Shown here: piece by piece, positions 46,901-58,967 of the stretch
Layout of the letters: every line of letters starts with the position of its first letter
How positions within the stretch are numbered: position 1 is the stretch's first letter
Assembly: GCA_903813345.2 (NCBI GenBank)
Contig: CAIIXF020000001.1
Span: forward strand, 51,787,885-51,851,884
Reading direction: 5' to 3'
Length of the DNA: 64,000 bases
From: Owenia fusiformis
Lineage: Eukaryota; Annelida; Polychaeta; Sabellida; Oweniidae
The notes under the pieces: generated by a model
Database searches by the model: none
Told to the model about the DNA's origin: nothing
What the model saw: only the letters and a program-made list of their open reading frames with translations
Made by a program: the position numbers and the translations under genes

Positions 46901-48353
46901 TTCAATTGTTTTCGGGGCAGTTTTGAATGAACCTTTGTTTCTTCCTACCAATATGACGTCATACGATGCAATTGAACGCCTTGGCATGGATATCACTTGA
47001 AAGATAGTAGAAATCGCTTTCCAATGATACCCCATATGGCCATGTTCACCTCAGTTGGGTGTACTCAATCTGTGGTGCAATCTGTAAGGTGTACCCCTAC
47101 CCCAAAGAAATTTCAAGAAATCTCAAAATCAAATTTCCTGAATTTTGCTAAAAGGACCTGTGTCTATAAGGATTGAATTTTCCTCCGTGCTTTTTCTCAA
47201 ATATAGGATTGTTATATACCATTGTGATCGGGATAATGCCTACAATGCTAATATAACCATGTTGGAAGAAAACAAACTAATTCAGTTTACTATTAGAAGG
47301 CGCTTTTTTGGGGCATTTTGAAGGTTTTATCCCTTTTTGAGGTTTTTTAGTTCATTGAGAAGCCTAATAGCGCATATCATATTAAAGGGCTGTATCTTAG
47401 CTGAACAATGCTACCAAAATCGTGACATTTTGAAGCAATTTTGGTGTTTTGGGGGCGAGGCCACTGTGCCAAGTACCCCGAATTCCATTCTCCCGTGCCA
47501 TTCAATTGTTTTCGGGGCAGTTTTGAATGAACCTTTGTTTCTTCCTACCAATATGACGTCATACGATGCAATTGAACGCCTTGGCATGGATATCATTTGA
47601 AAGATAGTAGAAATCGCTTTCCAATGATACCCCATATGGCCATGTTCACCTCAGTTGGGTGTACTCAATCTGTGGTGCAATCTGTAAGGTGTACCCCTAC
47701 CCCAAAGAAATTTCAAGAAATCTCAAAATCAAATTTCCTGAATTTTGCTAAAAGGACCTGTGTCTATAAGGATTGAATTTTCCTCCGTGCTTTTTCTCAA
47801 ATATAGGATTGTTATATACCATTGTGATCGGGATAATGCCTACAATGCTAATATAACCATGTTGGAAGAAAACAAACTAATTCAGTTTACTATTAGGATA
47901 TAGTCCTGAGTAAGGACATTAGCGGTTACCGTTAGTGATTTGGTTTTCTGAATAAAAAGTCATTTTCTCCTTCCCTACCCCATTGGAGCGCCATCTAGCG
48001 TTTGGGAAGTGAATCGGGAATAAATATTTATAGGGTAGGTCCTAATTTATCTGAAAACATGTCAGAGTTCAGTGGGAAATCTCATTTTAAGCTGGCGGCG
48101 GAGTGATTTTGACCTTGGTGATTTTACCAGAATTCTCTGAGAAATCTGACGATAGAGGGGGTTAGTGTCTTCAAGTTTATTTATTTCAAAAATTCGGTGG
48201 ACAACCCATGGTAAGATTGTTATAGCAGGCTAGGCGAGTCTCTCCCGAACACTGTGGTATGTTGCACTAGGCTTGGATACTAATCGTTAATAAGATACAG
48301 GGTAAAATGTTATAATGGCCACCTATGGGAAACTCTACTGTGATCTTCAACCT
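40925..48353. repeat. 7.4-kb tandem array: seven 457-bp A blocks and seven 605-bp B blocks inserted in a LINE
   Basis: The unit is 1062 bp: A (GATATAGTCCTGAGTAAGGA ... CTTCAACCT) plus B (ATTAGAAGGCGC ... TTTACTATTAG). A starts at 40925, 41987, 43049, 44111, 45173, 46235 and 47897. The order is (AB)x6, B, A: one A is missing between B6 (46692) and B7 (47292), where two blocks fuse at TATTAG, a word present at both A/B junctions. Copies are almost identical; the only differences I saw are GACGATAG versus GACGGTAG (A3, A5) and ATCACTTG versus ATCATTTG (B7). The insert begins with A and ends with A, and ACG flanks both ends (40922-40924, 48354-48356). The 87- and 74-codon frames in B have no recognisable product. 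Type of element unresolved. Confidence 0.95.
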
Positions 48354-49872
48354 ACGTGAACTTCATACGAAAGTGTGTCGTCCAAGTGAAAACCTATGTG
48401 TTTGTGGCTATCAACTATAGGAATGTTTTGATTTGAGAGGGTCAAAGGTTGGTGAACTGGCTTTGGAGTTCCTATTGTTCTAAAGGTCAAATCTCTGCTC
48501 TTCACAGCTTTAAAGTGCATTTTCCATAACTGAGACCATTGTTCAAGGGAGTTTAAGTCATTTTGAAGAAGTCTGCTGTTATTTGGAGAATGTTTCATAT
48601 AGGTGAAGTAAATGGACGTATCGTCGGCATAAATGTAGCTTCTTGAGTTTAAATTGTCTGGCAAATCATTAATGTATAAGAGAAAGAGCAAAGGTCCCAG
48701 GATTGATCCCTGGGGAACACCTGCATTTATATCATCATGATTTGAATATTCGGTTGAGGAGCCGTTGATAGAAACTCTAATTTTTCTATTTGTGAGGTAA
48801 GAACTAATCAATTTTATAAGATTATTGCAAAAACCATAACTTCTGAGCTTATGAATAAGTAGTTTATGCGGAACAGTATCAAACGCAGCCGCGAGATCTA
48901 GGAAAATAGTACGAACATTGTTTCCTTTACTCAATTCAGTATTAATATAATAAATAATTGAAACTAGCTGAAGTGTGGTACTGTGGCCTTTGAGGAATCC
49001 TGACTGACGTTCATATATCAAGTTATTGGAGATCAGGTAAGTGCTAAGTTTGTTATAGATAACTCTTTCATAGACTTTAGAAATGGTATTCAGCAACGTA
49101 ATTGGTCTATAATTTTCACATCTGGACTTAGGACCTTTCTTATGAATAAGGCTTACATCACCTTCTTTCCAGGTGTCAGGAAAATGATTGCCTACCAGAA
49201 GTTTGTTAAATAATTTTGTTAAAGGAAGTGACATTGCGTCTGGACACAATTTAAGCATTTCATTCGATATCTTATCAGGGCCATTTGATTTGCCATTTTC
49301 CAGTTCTTTAATCAGTTTAAGTATTTCACTAGAGTCAGTTTGAAAAGTTTCTAAAGTTAGATTTGTTCTCATTGGAAAAATAGGATAATTAACAACATTA
49401 TCAACTCTCATTTTCTTTATGAGATGTCTATGAAAAATATTAGCTTTTTCAAGGCTGGTAACACCAATAAGGTTTGTTACTGCTTCAGTAATAACTGGTA
49501 TTGCACTGTTGAACCTTTTCCCAAGTAGTTTATTAATCATTGGCCAGAAGTCATTAGAATTTGCCGTATTTTGATTAAGCTTGGTACAAAAATCATTTTC
49601 AAAGTTTTCTTTCGCTTCGCCTATTTGGCGCTCAACAACTAAGCATTGCTCCTTATACAAATCAAAGTGTGAAATAGTATTAGTTATCTTAAACCTTCGA
49701 TAAAGTCTATCACGCTTATTGATACTTCGCTTGATGGCATTATTAAACCATGGTTGATCTCTTGTTCGAATATTAACTTGCTTATGTGGTATAAATTGGC
49801 AAAACAAATTATATAATGAGTTTACAAAGTTTGAAGTTACATGATTTATTGTATATGGCCATAAAATTGTGG
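48354..49872 (-). mobile_element. LINE (CR1/L2/Jockey-like) 5' part: reverse transcriptase domain
   Basis: Minus-strand frame from about 49872 down to the array. It carries the pre-RT region (TRDQPWFNNAIKRSINKR), then RT motifs NGKSNGPDKISNEMLK, NYRPITLLNTISKVYE, RQSGFLKGHSTTLQL, FLDLAAAFDTVPH, NAGVPQGSILGPLLFLLYIN, the catalytic YADDTSIYF and HKHIGFHLDDTLSY. There is no endonuclease domain: homology to the segment shared with 15.0 kb starts at about 49873, so the element is 5'-truncated there. No stop interrupts the RT, so the copy is young. Insertion of the array at 48354 ended the ORF. Confidence 0.92.
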
Positions 49873-50118
49873 CCTTGGGCTTAAATTCTTTTCACACATA
49901 AATATTTTCAACAAAATCATCTAAAAGATACGAACATATTTTCATTGAAACTTTTCTCATGGGTCAAACTGGCAAAGTATCAGTTGCAATCTCTAGAGTC
50001 CAGTCATCACCATGACAATCGTTTAACTAGTGACCTTGAGTTTGTTATTGGTTATATAACGGAATGCAGTTACGTAAAATAGCTTGAATTGGACACACCT
50101 TGCCTAGTTATGTGTGAA
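49873..50118 (+). repeat. Segment homologous to 14955-15244, upstream of gene B
   Basis: Matches the RASD-intron segment in order (CTTGGGCTTAAATTCTTTTC, TCTAAAAGATACG, CTGGCAAAGTATCAGTTGCA, GACACACCTTGCCTAGTTAT). It lies between the LINE 5' end and gene B exon 1. It may contain promoter DNA of gene B or simply be a repeat the LINE inserted into. Confidence 0.65.
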
Positions 50119-50449
50119 TGAACTATTTTGCGTGGGTTACCTTTTTTGTCTCACCCAGTAAATGGTTTGAATTGACACTAATCTCTCTTTTAAGCATTTC
50201 CTTAGGATTTGAGAGACATTTATCAAATCACAATAATAGTACATTATTGCTTAAAACTTCAGAGAGAAGAAACCGTGACAAGCTCCTTGCTGGATTAAGA
50301 TACCCATTTGAAACAAATATACTATTAAAAAGAAGGAGAGGTAAGTCATTAGAGGTTTAATAAACAAATCTCTTAAAATAGAGAAAATCCTTTATTACAT
50401 GTGAAGTAGTACAAAATATGTACATTGCTCAATGTGTTCTTCGTCGTAG

Positions 50450-50538
50450 ATGTTCCATGGAGCTCTTACACTGGTCATGTTGCTGCCAGTGACGACAAAC
50501 TACGCCCTATATGCGCTAAAACCCCCACTCTTTTATGA
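50450..50538 (+). CDS. Cysteine-rich secreted protein B, exon 1 (signal peptide)
   Basis: ATG at 50450 opens MFHGALTLVMLLPVTTNYAL, a signal peptide aligned with exon 1 of gene A (TLxxLLxVTxN, and similar 5' UTR bases). The donor GA|GTAAGTAT is in phase 2, as in A, and joins to exon 2 at 51750. Paralog of gene A, about 27.6 kb downstream in the same orientation. Confidence 0.75.
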
Positions 50539-50930
50539 GTAAGTATGCCGCTTTTTATGACGACTGGCAATAAAATATGAAAGTTAATAAAAGGATCACT
50601 TATCACATATTCTATTAGAAAAAGAGAACTTTTACTTCGAAGAAAAATATATAATTCTATTAATAGCTTATTAAAAAGGCTGCATTTATTGTCAGAATAT
50701 AGTTATGGCGATAGATATGACTGTCTTAAATTCTCCATACCACACCAAGTCTTTTATCATTTAAAATGAAAGCCACGAAAAACCTATTGAACATTACCAA
50801 TATAAGAGGAAATACATAAAATCTGACAAAGCTCATATAACCTTTTACGATCTCTTGAAAAATAATGACACATCCTTAACTTAATCACATCTAAATGCTC
50901 ATGATCTCCTAAACGGTATATACAGGGTGG

Positions 50931-51421
50931 ACCAAAAAGGGGACACTCGTATTTCAAAATAGATTTTTTTGATGAAAACATATCATATTACATACCAGTG
51001 AATGGGGAATTTAATTATCTTTAATTTGGTATATCATAAGTTAAAATTTATTATAATGCCTGTCAACCAGCGTCCATAATACAAATGACGTAATTTTCGT
51101 TTCAAAAACGGGTTTTCAAAACTTGCAAAAACCAAATTTTCTGTCAACATAAACAGATGTTCAAAATGAACACCATTTGATCAATTATAGCCCTCAATCT
51201 TGGCATAAACTGGTTGGTAGCATCATCGATATGCTTTCGAAATAATAAATTCCATTTCTCAACAATTCTGTCCTTAAGGGACGCTGGGTGACATGTATTA
51301 CAATAAATTTGAACTTATAATTAAATTCCCCATCCAATGGCATGTAATATGACATGTTTTCGTAAATAAAATCAGTGTTTATTTTTTAAATACGAGTGTC
51401 CCGATTTTGGACCACCATGTA
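50931..51421. mobile_element. Tc1/mariner-type MITE with ~100-bp inverted ends
   Basis: TACAGGGTGGACCAAAAAGG..GACACTCGTATTT at the left pairs with AAATACGAGTGTCCCGATTT plus TGGACCACCATGTA at the right; pairing extends inward through CATATCATATTACAT and GGGGAATTTAATTAT (~100 bp). TA borders both ends as expected of TA-target insertion. No transposase. It lies in intron 1 of gene B. Similar single ends occur at 39376 and 60374. Confidence 0.82.
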
Positions 51422-51749
51422 CTATCTGGGACTTTTTTCTCATAGCTTTGATAATTAAAATAAGCTATTTTGAATTCAATTCAGCTTTATTTCCTTATAT
51501 AAAGTACTTTTTACAAATTGTTACACCACACGGTATATATATATACGGTATAAAACATATATATTGTTTTAGTATAAGGTATGCGATACACTGTAACATT
51601 GAAATTACATTGGATATTTTCATTTAATCGTCTTAGATATAAAAGACCTGAATTTTCATTATTTAACGGGTCTAAACATTAGCAAGCCATGTACAGAAGA
51701 GATAGCAGAGATCCATTACAGCCATAACCATCGGAATCCGTTCTTTCAG

Positions 51750-52061
51750 ATACAATCCTTCCGGTTGTTGCGAACGCCTGAAAAATTCCGGCAAATGTGG
51801 CGATCCAGCAGTATGTTGTTACACACACAAAGATCCATTTTGTTCTTGTAATAAGCCTAATGAGGAAGCAGAGGCCTTGGGTAAATATCGCCCTCTGAAG
51901 AGCAGACCCCCGGGATCCATGGTAAAAAGCCACGAGAGAATCATGGCTGTTCAGACCAAGCTAGCAAGGGACAGCACGAAATTATGTTATAGTGCACCAG
52001 GTCAACCAGGGCAAGCTAGGGGTGGACAAGGAGCTCCACCAGGGCAAGGTTGGGTTAATCT
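51750..52061 (+). CDS. Cysteine-rich secreted protein B, exon 2 (cysteine module)
   Basis: Acceptor TTCTTTCAG|A, donor CT|GTAAGT, 312 bases, phase 2 at both ends. It encodes SGCCERLKNSGKCGDPAVCC, then KDPFCSCNKP (CC-x8-C-x4-CC-x6-C-x-C, as in A exon 3), a basic linker, and a Gly/Pro/Gln-rich tail PGQPGQARGGQGAPPGQG before the conserved exon end WVNL. The collagen-like tail is absent in A, so this linker evolves fast. Confidence 0.8.
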
Positions 52062-53404
52062 GTAAGTCAAAATCTAATCTTTATCTTTTAGCAATTTATT
52101 TAACCAAAAACTCCAAAATGTACAAGATCGTTGTCTTCATTCTTCATATTATATGATTCATATGTGAATTAAACTTGATATCAACAAAAGTAACCATTTT
52201 CTCTAAAGGGTGTCGTTCAATAAAAAGATGCAGACGATGGTATTATTTAAAATGGCAAAAAGATGGCATTATGACACGCCTATTATCGGTTTGTTGAATT
52301 TCCAGCCAGTGAAAATCCTTCAAAGGATAAATCCAGTGCTCATGCAACAAACACAACATTCAGACATGCTTTTTCGCCCACATATCTTATAATTGATGAT
52401 GCCATTGATAGACAGTGGACTATTCTGTAGAAGTGCTCTAGAAACGCATCCTTCTTTTCAATTTATCCAATCATCAAATTTAAAATGGTAATACCTTTTT
52501 ACTGCTTCGAACTTCCTTATATTTTATACCATAGGGGTAGGATGTTTGTCTCTTTCAATTGATGCTTTCACCAGAAACATGGATATCACTAATTTTGATT
52601 CATATTTAAAATGGCGTGCATGAATAGACCTGTGTATTTTATACCAAATAGAGACACTTCCCTGGAGAGTTCTAAATCTCTCTATGTGAACAGCCTAGTT
52701 CCCACATCCCTTGTTGACTTTGCTTCCATATTTCCTGTGAAGCTGTGGAACATTTCTCTTGTTCTTCACAATTTTCCATTTTAATGTAAAACTCGATGAA
52801 TAAGGCCAATTCATATCACTTGCTTCCCTAGGTCATTTGAATTCCTTGCAATTTTTAAATCAGCAATAAAGAATAATGAGTTAAATTATCAAATAATGAA
52901 AAAGTTGCAAATGATGAGATTTGCTATATTGCTTCGAAATCTCACTGAAGTATAGTTTAACTATAGGTTAACAGGCTAAATTCTAATTGAGATAATTTTA
53001 AAGAATCTTAAACATTGACTTATTGTTTCAGTGGTCCTTTTAAAGTCCATGTATACACAATCTGAACAATGGCCTTCTGATATCATCATGTTTCAAACAC
53101 AATCTGAACATCATCAAATTCAATGCAAATGTAGTTTTACTTTAGTCCAACAGAACGAATATGATAAATCAATAGACTAAGTGACATAATGTCAAGTCAA
53201 TGGTATATGCTAGTATCTAGTCCAACTACACTGTAGCACAAGTGCTGCCATCTACCGACTAATATCAATCCATCTATCCATATACATAGCACCTAATGAG
53301 GTCACTACTTCAAGTAAAGCTTTTTCCCTTGTCTGTGGTAAAAATAAGTTAAACAGAAAAGTTAGTTTGACACCATTGGTGATGCCCACCTTGTATGGTA
53401 TAGG

Positions 53405-55891
53405 GATAAAATCTTAAACCTTATTGGTCACAAGTTCTGAAAGTTCTGTCGAATGATAAGAAATCAGCGTTCCGTATATGGAAACAACAAGGAAGACCTA
53501 GAGATCCAGGAAATGATGCTTGGATATGTTATAAGACAGCAAAGCGTGACTTTCGTAGAGAATTAAGAAGAGCTGAAGTAGCGTATGAAATTGAATGCCA
53601 GAATGAAATTGATGGTGCTTCAGATATCAGTATGAAACGATTTTGGTATCTAGTTAAGCAACGCAGAAGGAAAAGTGGTACATCATCAGCAATTAGAAGT
53701 GACACAGGTGAAATTTTAACTGAGGATCAAGCGATAAGGAGTGAGTGGATGGACTATTTCAGTCGACTTTTATCCCCTACAAATGATGACAGCTATGACT
53801 CGGATCATGAGCAGTATGTTTCCAAGAGAGTAGACGAAATGGTACTTGAGAGCGTGTTTAATGATGATAATTCTTTTGCTGAACCTATAAGTGTTGAGGA
53901 AATGGAGAAGCTAATTAGCACCCTGACAAAGAACAAAGCTACAGGGTGGGATGGGATAAGCGCAGAACACATTCAACATGGAGGTAGGGTTCTGCTCCAG
54001 TTGCTTACAGAGCTATTTAACCAAATTATTAAGGTAGAATATATTCCTGAGAGTTTTAAGCTTGGACTATTAGTTCCTATATTTAAAGGAGGAAACAAAG
54101 ATAACCTTGATAAGGACAACCACAGAGGCATCACCTTGATAGTTGCATACATGAAAATCTTAGAAAAGCTAATGGTTACAAGAAGTGAAAATGTTAAGTT
54201 ATCCGAAAAGATCTCAGATTTGCAAGCCGCAAATAAGAAACATACATCCTGCCTTCATACATCCTTCTTAGCAAGAGAAGCTATTAGTCATGGACTGGAA
54301 AATGGTGAGGACGTTATTGTTGTGTCATCTGACATCCGTAAAAGTTTCGACAGTGTGTGGCACGCAGGCCTGTTGTACAAAATGTTTAACTTGGGTGTCA
54401 ATGGAAAACTATGGAGACTTTTGCGTTTATGTTATATGGATTATAAATGTGAAGTTAGATGTAGCTCAGATGGTGTTCTTTCCGAAAAATTCAACATATC
54501 ACAAGGCGTACACCAAGGGGGTATTTACTCTATGGAATTGCATTCGTTATACATGAATAGATTAATACTTGATATTGTCAACTGTGGAAAAGGCTGCACG
54601 ATAGGTGACATTGTGTGTACATGTCCGACCTATGCTGACGACATGGTCATTATAGGATACCATAAAAACTCTGTACAATTTGTTCTTGACACAATGCATG
54701 AATATAGTAAACTTTGGAGGATTAAATTCCATCCGAAAAAATGCCAAGTGGTTGTCTTTACAAAGAAGAAGACCCCAACCGCACCCATTGAACTAAAAAT
54801 TGGAGAAAGCGTGATACCGGTCGTGACGTCTACGCAACACGTTGGCTTACCCCTGTCTGCCCGTAACAGTAACAGGGAGCTGGTAGATGACAGGATTTCT
54901 AGAGCTCGAAGGTCCATTAACGCATACGTTGGGACGACAACAAGCTGCACAGACCCCACAAACCCACTCACTGCGTCCAAATTATATTGGGCTGTAAGCG
55001 TCCCCTCGATGACTTTTGGCATGGAACTGGTCCACCTTAATGACGTTGAATATGAGGTCTTGGAACAGGGACACCGCAATATTGCGAAAAAATTACAGGG
55101 TCTCCCAGTGAGCACACCGAATGTTGCAATTCTACCACAACTTGGCTGGCATAGCATTACAACAACTATTATTATCATGAAGATGATGTTTCTTCTACAG
55201 GTGTTATCCATGACCCTTGGATCTGTTTACAGAAGCATCGCTATTAAACGTATGGTTGCATTCAGAGTCGGATCTAGACCGCTGAATAGTCTTTCTCCGA
55301 TAAATGACATTATGAACCTTGCCGAACGGTACGGGATTACAAACTGCATATATGACATGTTGGACTCTATAGAAATGCCTTCTAAGACATTATGGAAACG
55401 CATAGTACACAAAAATCCGAGATTATGACCTTAACAGATGGAAGAGAGAAGTGACCACGTATCAAAAGTTAAAACTGTACAGAGGAATAGTGCAGGATGT
55501 AAAACCTATTATATGGTGTTTGGTCGCTAGACAAGATCCAAGATACTTGAGAAGATGTGCGCTGATGGTTCGTCTTTTAACGGGACAGGGAAATTTGAGA
55601 GTAAATACTGGTGAATGGGAAGGGATCCCTTTTCAAGAGAGGCTATGCCCGCTCTGTGGAGATGAAGTCGAAACAGTAGAACACTTCACTTTATTTTGTT
55701 CAAATAATGCTGTTAATAGGAAACGCATCGAGGCCATAGTAAACACTTATTCCAGTATGAATCCTCCTATGACCACACAGGAGAAAATGATGTTGATTTT
55801 CGGAGGAGATGACCGTTTAAGTCCAAATGAACTAAAAAATATTGCATGTGACATACGAGACATGTATCTTCAAAGAGAAGGAAACTTTTAA
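53405..55891 (+). mobile_element. 5'-truncated LINE with reverse transcriptase, one frameshift
   Basis: The frame begins at about 53405 with NLKPYWSQVLK, a typical post-endonuclease start, so the endonuclease is missing. RT motifs follow: NKATGWDGISAEHI, NHRGITLIVAYMKILE, VSSDIRKSFDSVWH, the variant SQGVHQGGIYSMELHSLYMN and the catalytic TYADDMVII (about 54630). The frame stops at 55426-55428; a shift near the A run at 55408-55412 lets it continue (RDYDLNRWKREVTTY) to 55891, including the zinc-knuckle-like CPLCGDEVETVEHFTLFC. The 3' UTR ends in a GATG repeat near 56288. RT lineage differs from the 39-49 kb LINE. It lies in an intron of gene B, same strand. Confidence 0.9.
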
Positions 55892-56212
55892 ACTAGAACT
55901 TTTTATCGAGGTGATAATGGCACGCACATAAATCACTCAAAATCAATATGATCTATTTCATCTATTAGATTTTTTACGCAAACATGGGAGTAGTGATTTG
56001 CGATATTGGCTATATAACATTAGTACATACAGTATAGTTACGTATACTTGATGTTCATATATATCATTCACTATTATATACTTTCAATGCAATTTATGTA
56101 TCCTAATTATTATATATTTATCTCCTATCTTGGAGGGAAAATAAACATAATAACTAGACTTTGGAAATTGAACGAAGTTCAATTTCAGACTCCAGATCTA
56201 GACTTTTTTTGG

Positions 56213-56485
56213 CCGAGTCATCCAGAATAAGCCGAGTCATCCAAAATAAGCTGAGTCATCCAGAAAAAGATGGATGGATGGATGGATGAAAAAGGAAGGA
56301 AGGATAGGCTAGAATAGGAAGGAACGATAGGATAGAATAAGAAAGAATGATAGAATAGAATATGAAGAGGGAATAGAAAAGGAAGGATAGGAAGGAGAGG
56401 ATATGAAGGAAAGGTAGATAGGAAGGATAGGAAGGAGAGGATATGAAGGAAAGGTAGATAAGAAGGATACGATAGGATCACAAAG
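56213..56485 (+). repeat. Short-unit repeats: 17-bp, GATG and purine-rich tract
   Basis: Three copies of GAGTCATCCAGAATAAGC-like words (56214-56262) precede (GATG)n at 56267-56288 and a GGAAGGATAGGAAG-type purine tract to 56485, within which GGAGAGGATATGAAGGAAAG is tandemly repeated. The GATG run may be the 3' tail of the LINE. Confidence 0.8.
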
Positions 56486-56559
56486 GAAGAATGGATGCAT
56501 TTTTCAATATTTTCTTCTCTACTCTTGACTTTCTATCAGGATACCATCAGATCGATTTT

Positions 56560-57650
56560 TCTCGAAATTTCAAAACGCCATAACTTTTGAATCGGAAGTC
56601 GGATCGAAATTTGGTTTGCAGACTCGGATTCCTGAGAAAATTCTACCCTTAATTCATAACTCATATGTTAAATTTGGAGAACTTTTTATTTTGACCTACT
56701 TTTCGGACACCATATCTCAAAAGTGGGTAGAAATACTTTCTGACGGCAAAGGCTAACACTATAAGCACACTTTGTCCTACCTGTATACAAAATTTTGAAG
56801 CAAATCATTTAAACATAGTGTCAGAATCGCAAAAATAAGGAAAAACTATGAATTTGACCTAGATTTTGACCTGGGGATTTTGGTGTCCAAATTTTGAAGT
56901 TAGGTAGCCTTCGAGGTCCCCTTCTTTCATAGGCTTTCATTATTTTAAGCTGTACTTAGTCTATATCTCGAATTTTACACTTCAAAAAAATCTTTTTTCC
57001 CATTGACATAACATGGGGCACCAAATTTAGCGATTTTTGAGCTTTCAAAATGTCATAACTTCCGAACAGGAAGTCGGATCGAAATTTGATTTGCAGATTC
57101 GGATTCCTGAGAAAATTCTATACTTAATTCATAACTCAAACGTTAAATTTGGAGAATTTTTTATTTTGACCTACTTTTCGGACACCATATCTCAAAAGTG
57201 GGGCAAAATACTTTCTGACGGCAAAAGGCTAACACTATTAGCACACTCTTGGCTACATGTATACAAAATTTTGAAGAATATAATTAATCTGTAGTGTCAG
57301 AATCGCAAAAATAAGGAAAAACTTTGAATTTGACCTAGATTTTGACCTAGGCATTTTGGTGTCCAAATATTTATGAAAAAAAGGTCTTGTGGTCCCTTTC
57401 TTTTATGGGCTTCCATTATGTTTAGCTGTGCTTAGTCTATATCTCGTATTTTACACTTCAAAAAAATATTTTTTTCCATTGAATTAACATGGGGCACCAA
57501 ATTTAGCGATTTTTGAATTTTCAAAACGCCATAACTTCTGAACCGGAAGTCTGATCGAAATTTGGTTTTCAGATTCGGAATCCTGAGAAAATTTCCTATA
57601 AGACTGATATCCTGGACATTGGATTCGGAGAACTTTTTTTGGACCTCGTT
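56560..57650 (+). repeat. ~475-bp tandem repeat, three copies
   Basis: Copies start at about 56565, 57040 and 57515 with a variant of GAAGTCGGATCGAAATTTGG. They share GATTCCTGAGAAAATTCTA, CTACTTTTCGGACACCATAT and CATAGTGTCAGAATCGC. Copies 1 and 2 are close; copy 3 is diverged and truncated. Noncoding; gene B intron 2. Confidence 0.85.
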
Positions 57651-58967
57651 TTCGGACACTGATATCTCGAAATCGGTTTGAGATACCAAAAAACTAAATC
57701 GACCCTAGATTTTCTACTTTTTTATGAGGAACACAATGAAAAAAAACCGGATCAAAAATATTGAAGGACGACCGAGAAAATCGAAAAAAGTGACAAAGTA
57801 CTGGATTTGACCTAGTTCTTGACCTTTGACCTAGATAAAAATTTGACCCAATTTCCCACCAACTAGATACTGAACCTAAATGAACTGTATAATGGTCTTT
57901 ACTGGATACCTTATAGTTATTGAAAAAACTCTTAAAGAAAAATAATAATAATAAGAAGAAGAATACTGGCAAAAACAATAGACTCCAGATTGACATCTGG
58001 AGTCTAATAATAAAAAGGAAAGTTCATGATAACACTTACATAAAATATCCTAAGTATCTAATAATGATAATGTACATATTACAATGTTACACAATATTAG
58101 TAAATGATAATTAAATGACAATTATTGTTAGTGTAATATGTATTTTTCGCTTAATGCTGCAACAATTACACAACTACCAAAAAGTGCCACGCCCACTTTT
58201 CCCTAAAATTAGTTGTGTGTGACTATATTTGATAAATATTATTGATTTATTGGAGCATTATATCAACTTTTTAGTGCTTTAGTGTGAATATATACATACT
58301 TATACAACTTTTGACAAAGTGATAGCCACAAAATCCAAACAAATTTGCAAATATTGCACTTTGAAGGAAGGGACATATTTTGGAGGTCAAATTGAGACGA
58401 TTTTGAGATATAAATACTGTTTCCATGGTAACCATATAAGTTAGAGATTGGACATTTCTGGCACTGACTAACCATGGTATGCCCTGCCTACTATAAAACT
58501 ATGAATGTATGACATGCATTCTTTTTATCAGGTGGTATTAAAGTACCCCCAAGGTTTTCTTGGGGTGGGGGTATGAATTGACCTGAGGGCCGTCTGCCAC
58601 CCCTACATGAAGTCCAACTACCCAGAAAGTGCCCAGCATAATCATACAGACTGTTTGAAATATGTTGGAATGTGTGACCTTCCATGAAAGAAAGAAGTTG
58701 CAATTATCAGTGTAGTCCACAGTCTATGATGCTTCTTCATAAAAGACACGTTCTTCCTTTTTAAAGATTTGTTTATGACCTCTGCTTGTTTTAGTAAGAA
58801 TGCTTATACTACGCACGTTCTAACAGGTCAGAATGTACGTTAATAAGTATGCATGTATGGCATGCACGATCATTGGAGTGAATTATGTTGTTTATCAAAA
58901 AGTTCGATACAAACTGGTATAACACGATCAGTTTTCATAGTATTGCTCTACTTAACGTTGTTTGCAG

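Larger units (their letters stand above)
52062..58967 (+). other. Gene B intron 2 (6.9 kb)
   Basis: Bounded by GTAAGT and TTTGCAG and matching the position of the 5.7-kb intron 3 of gene A. It contains the LINE at 53.4-55.9 kb, a purine-rich satellite (56.2-56.5 kb) and a ~475-bp tandem repeat (56.56-57.65 kb). The stretches 52.07-53.4 and 57.65-58.96 kb contain nothing else recognised, apart from a 25-bp hairpin at 57980-58005. Confidence 0.65.

Noticed and set aside
41427-47600. Seven identical 87-codon frames and seven 74-codon antisense frames as a gene family
   Set aside because: They are the same B block copied seven times, overlap on both strands, show no domain and have no promoter or splice evidence. 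Treated as part of the array.
40925-48353. Array as a standard LTR retrotransposon
   Set aside because: The terminal repeats do not begin TG and end CA, no primer-binding site or polypurine tract is evident, and there is no gag/pol; only the A-B-A layout is similar.
50118-50360. 80-codon frame after the shared upstream segment
   Set aside because: No recognisable domain; it overlaps the likely promoter/5' region of gene B and starts inside the shared repeat segment.
56218-56481. Minus-strand Ser/Pro/Phe-rich frames
   Set aside because: Translation of a purine-rich simple repeat.
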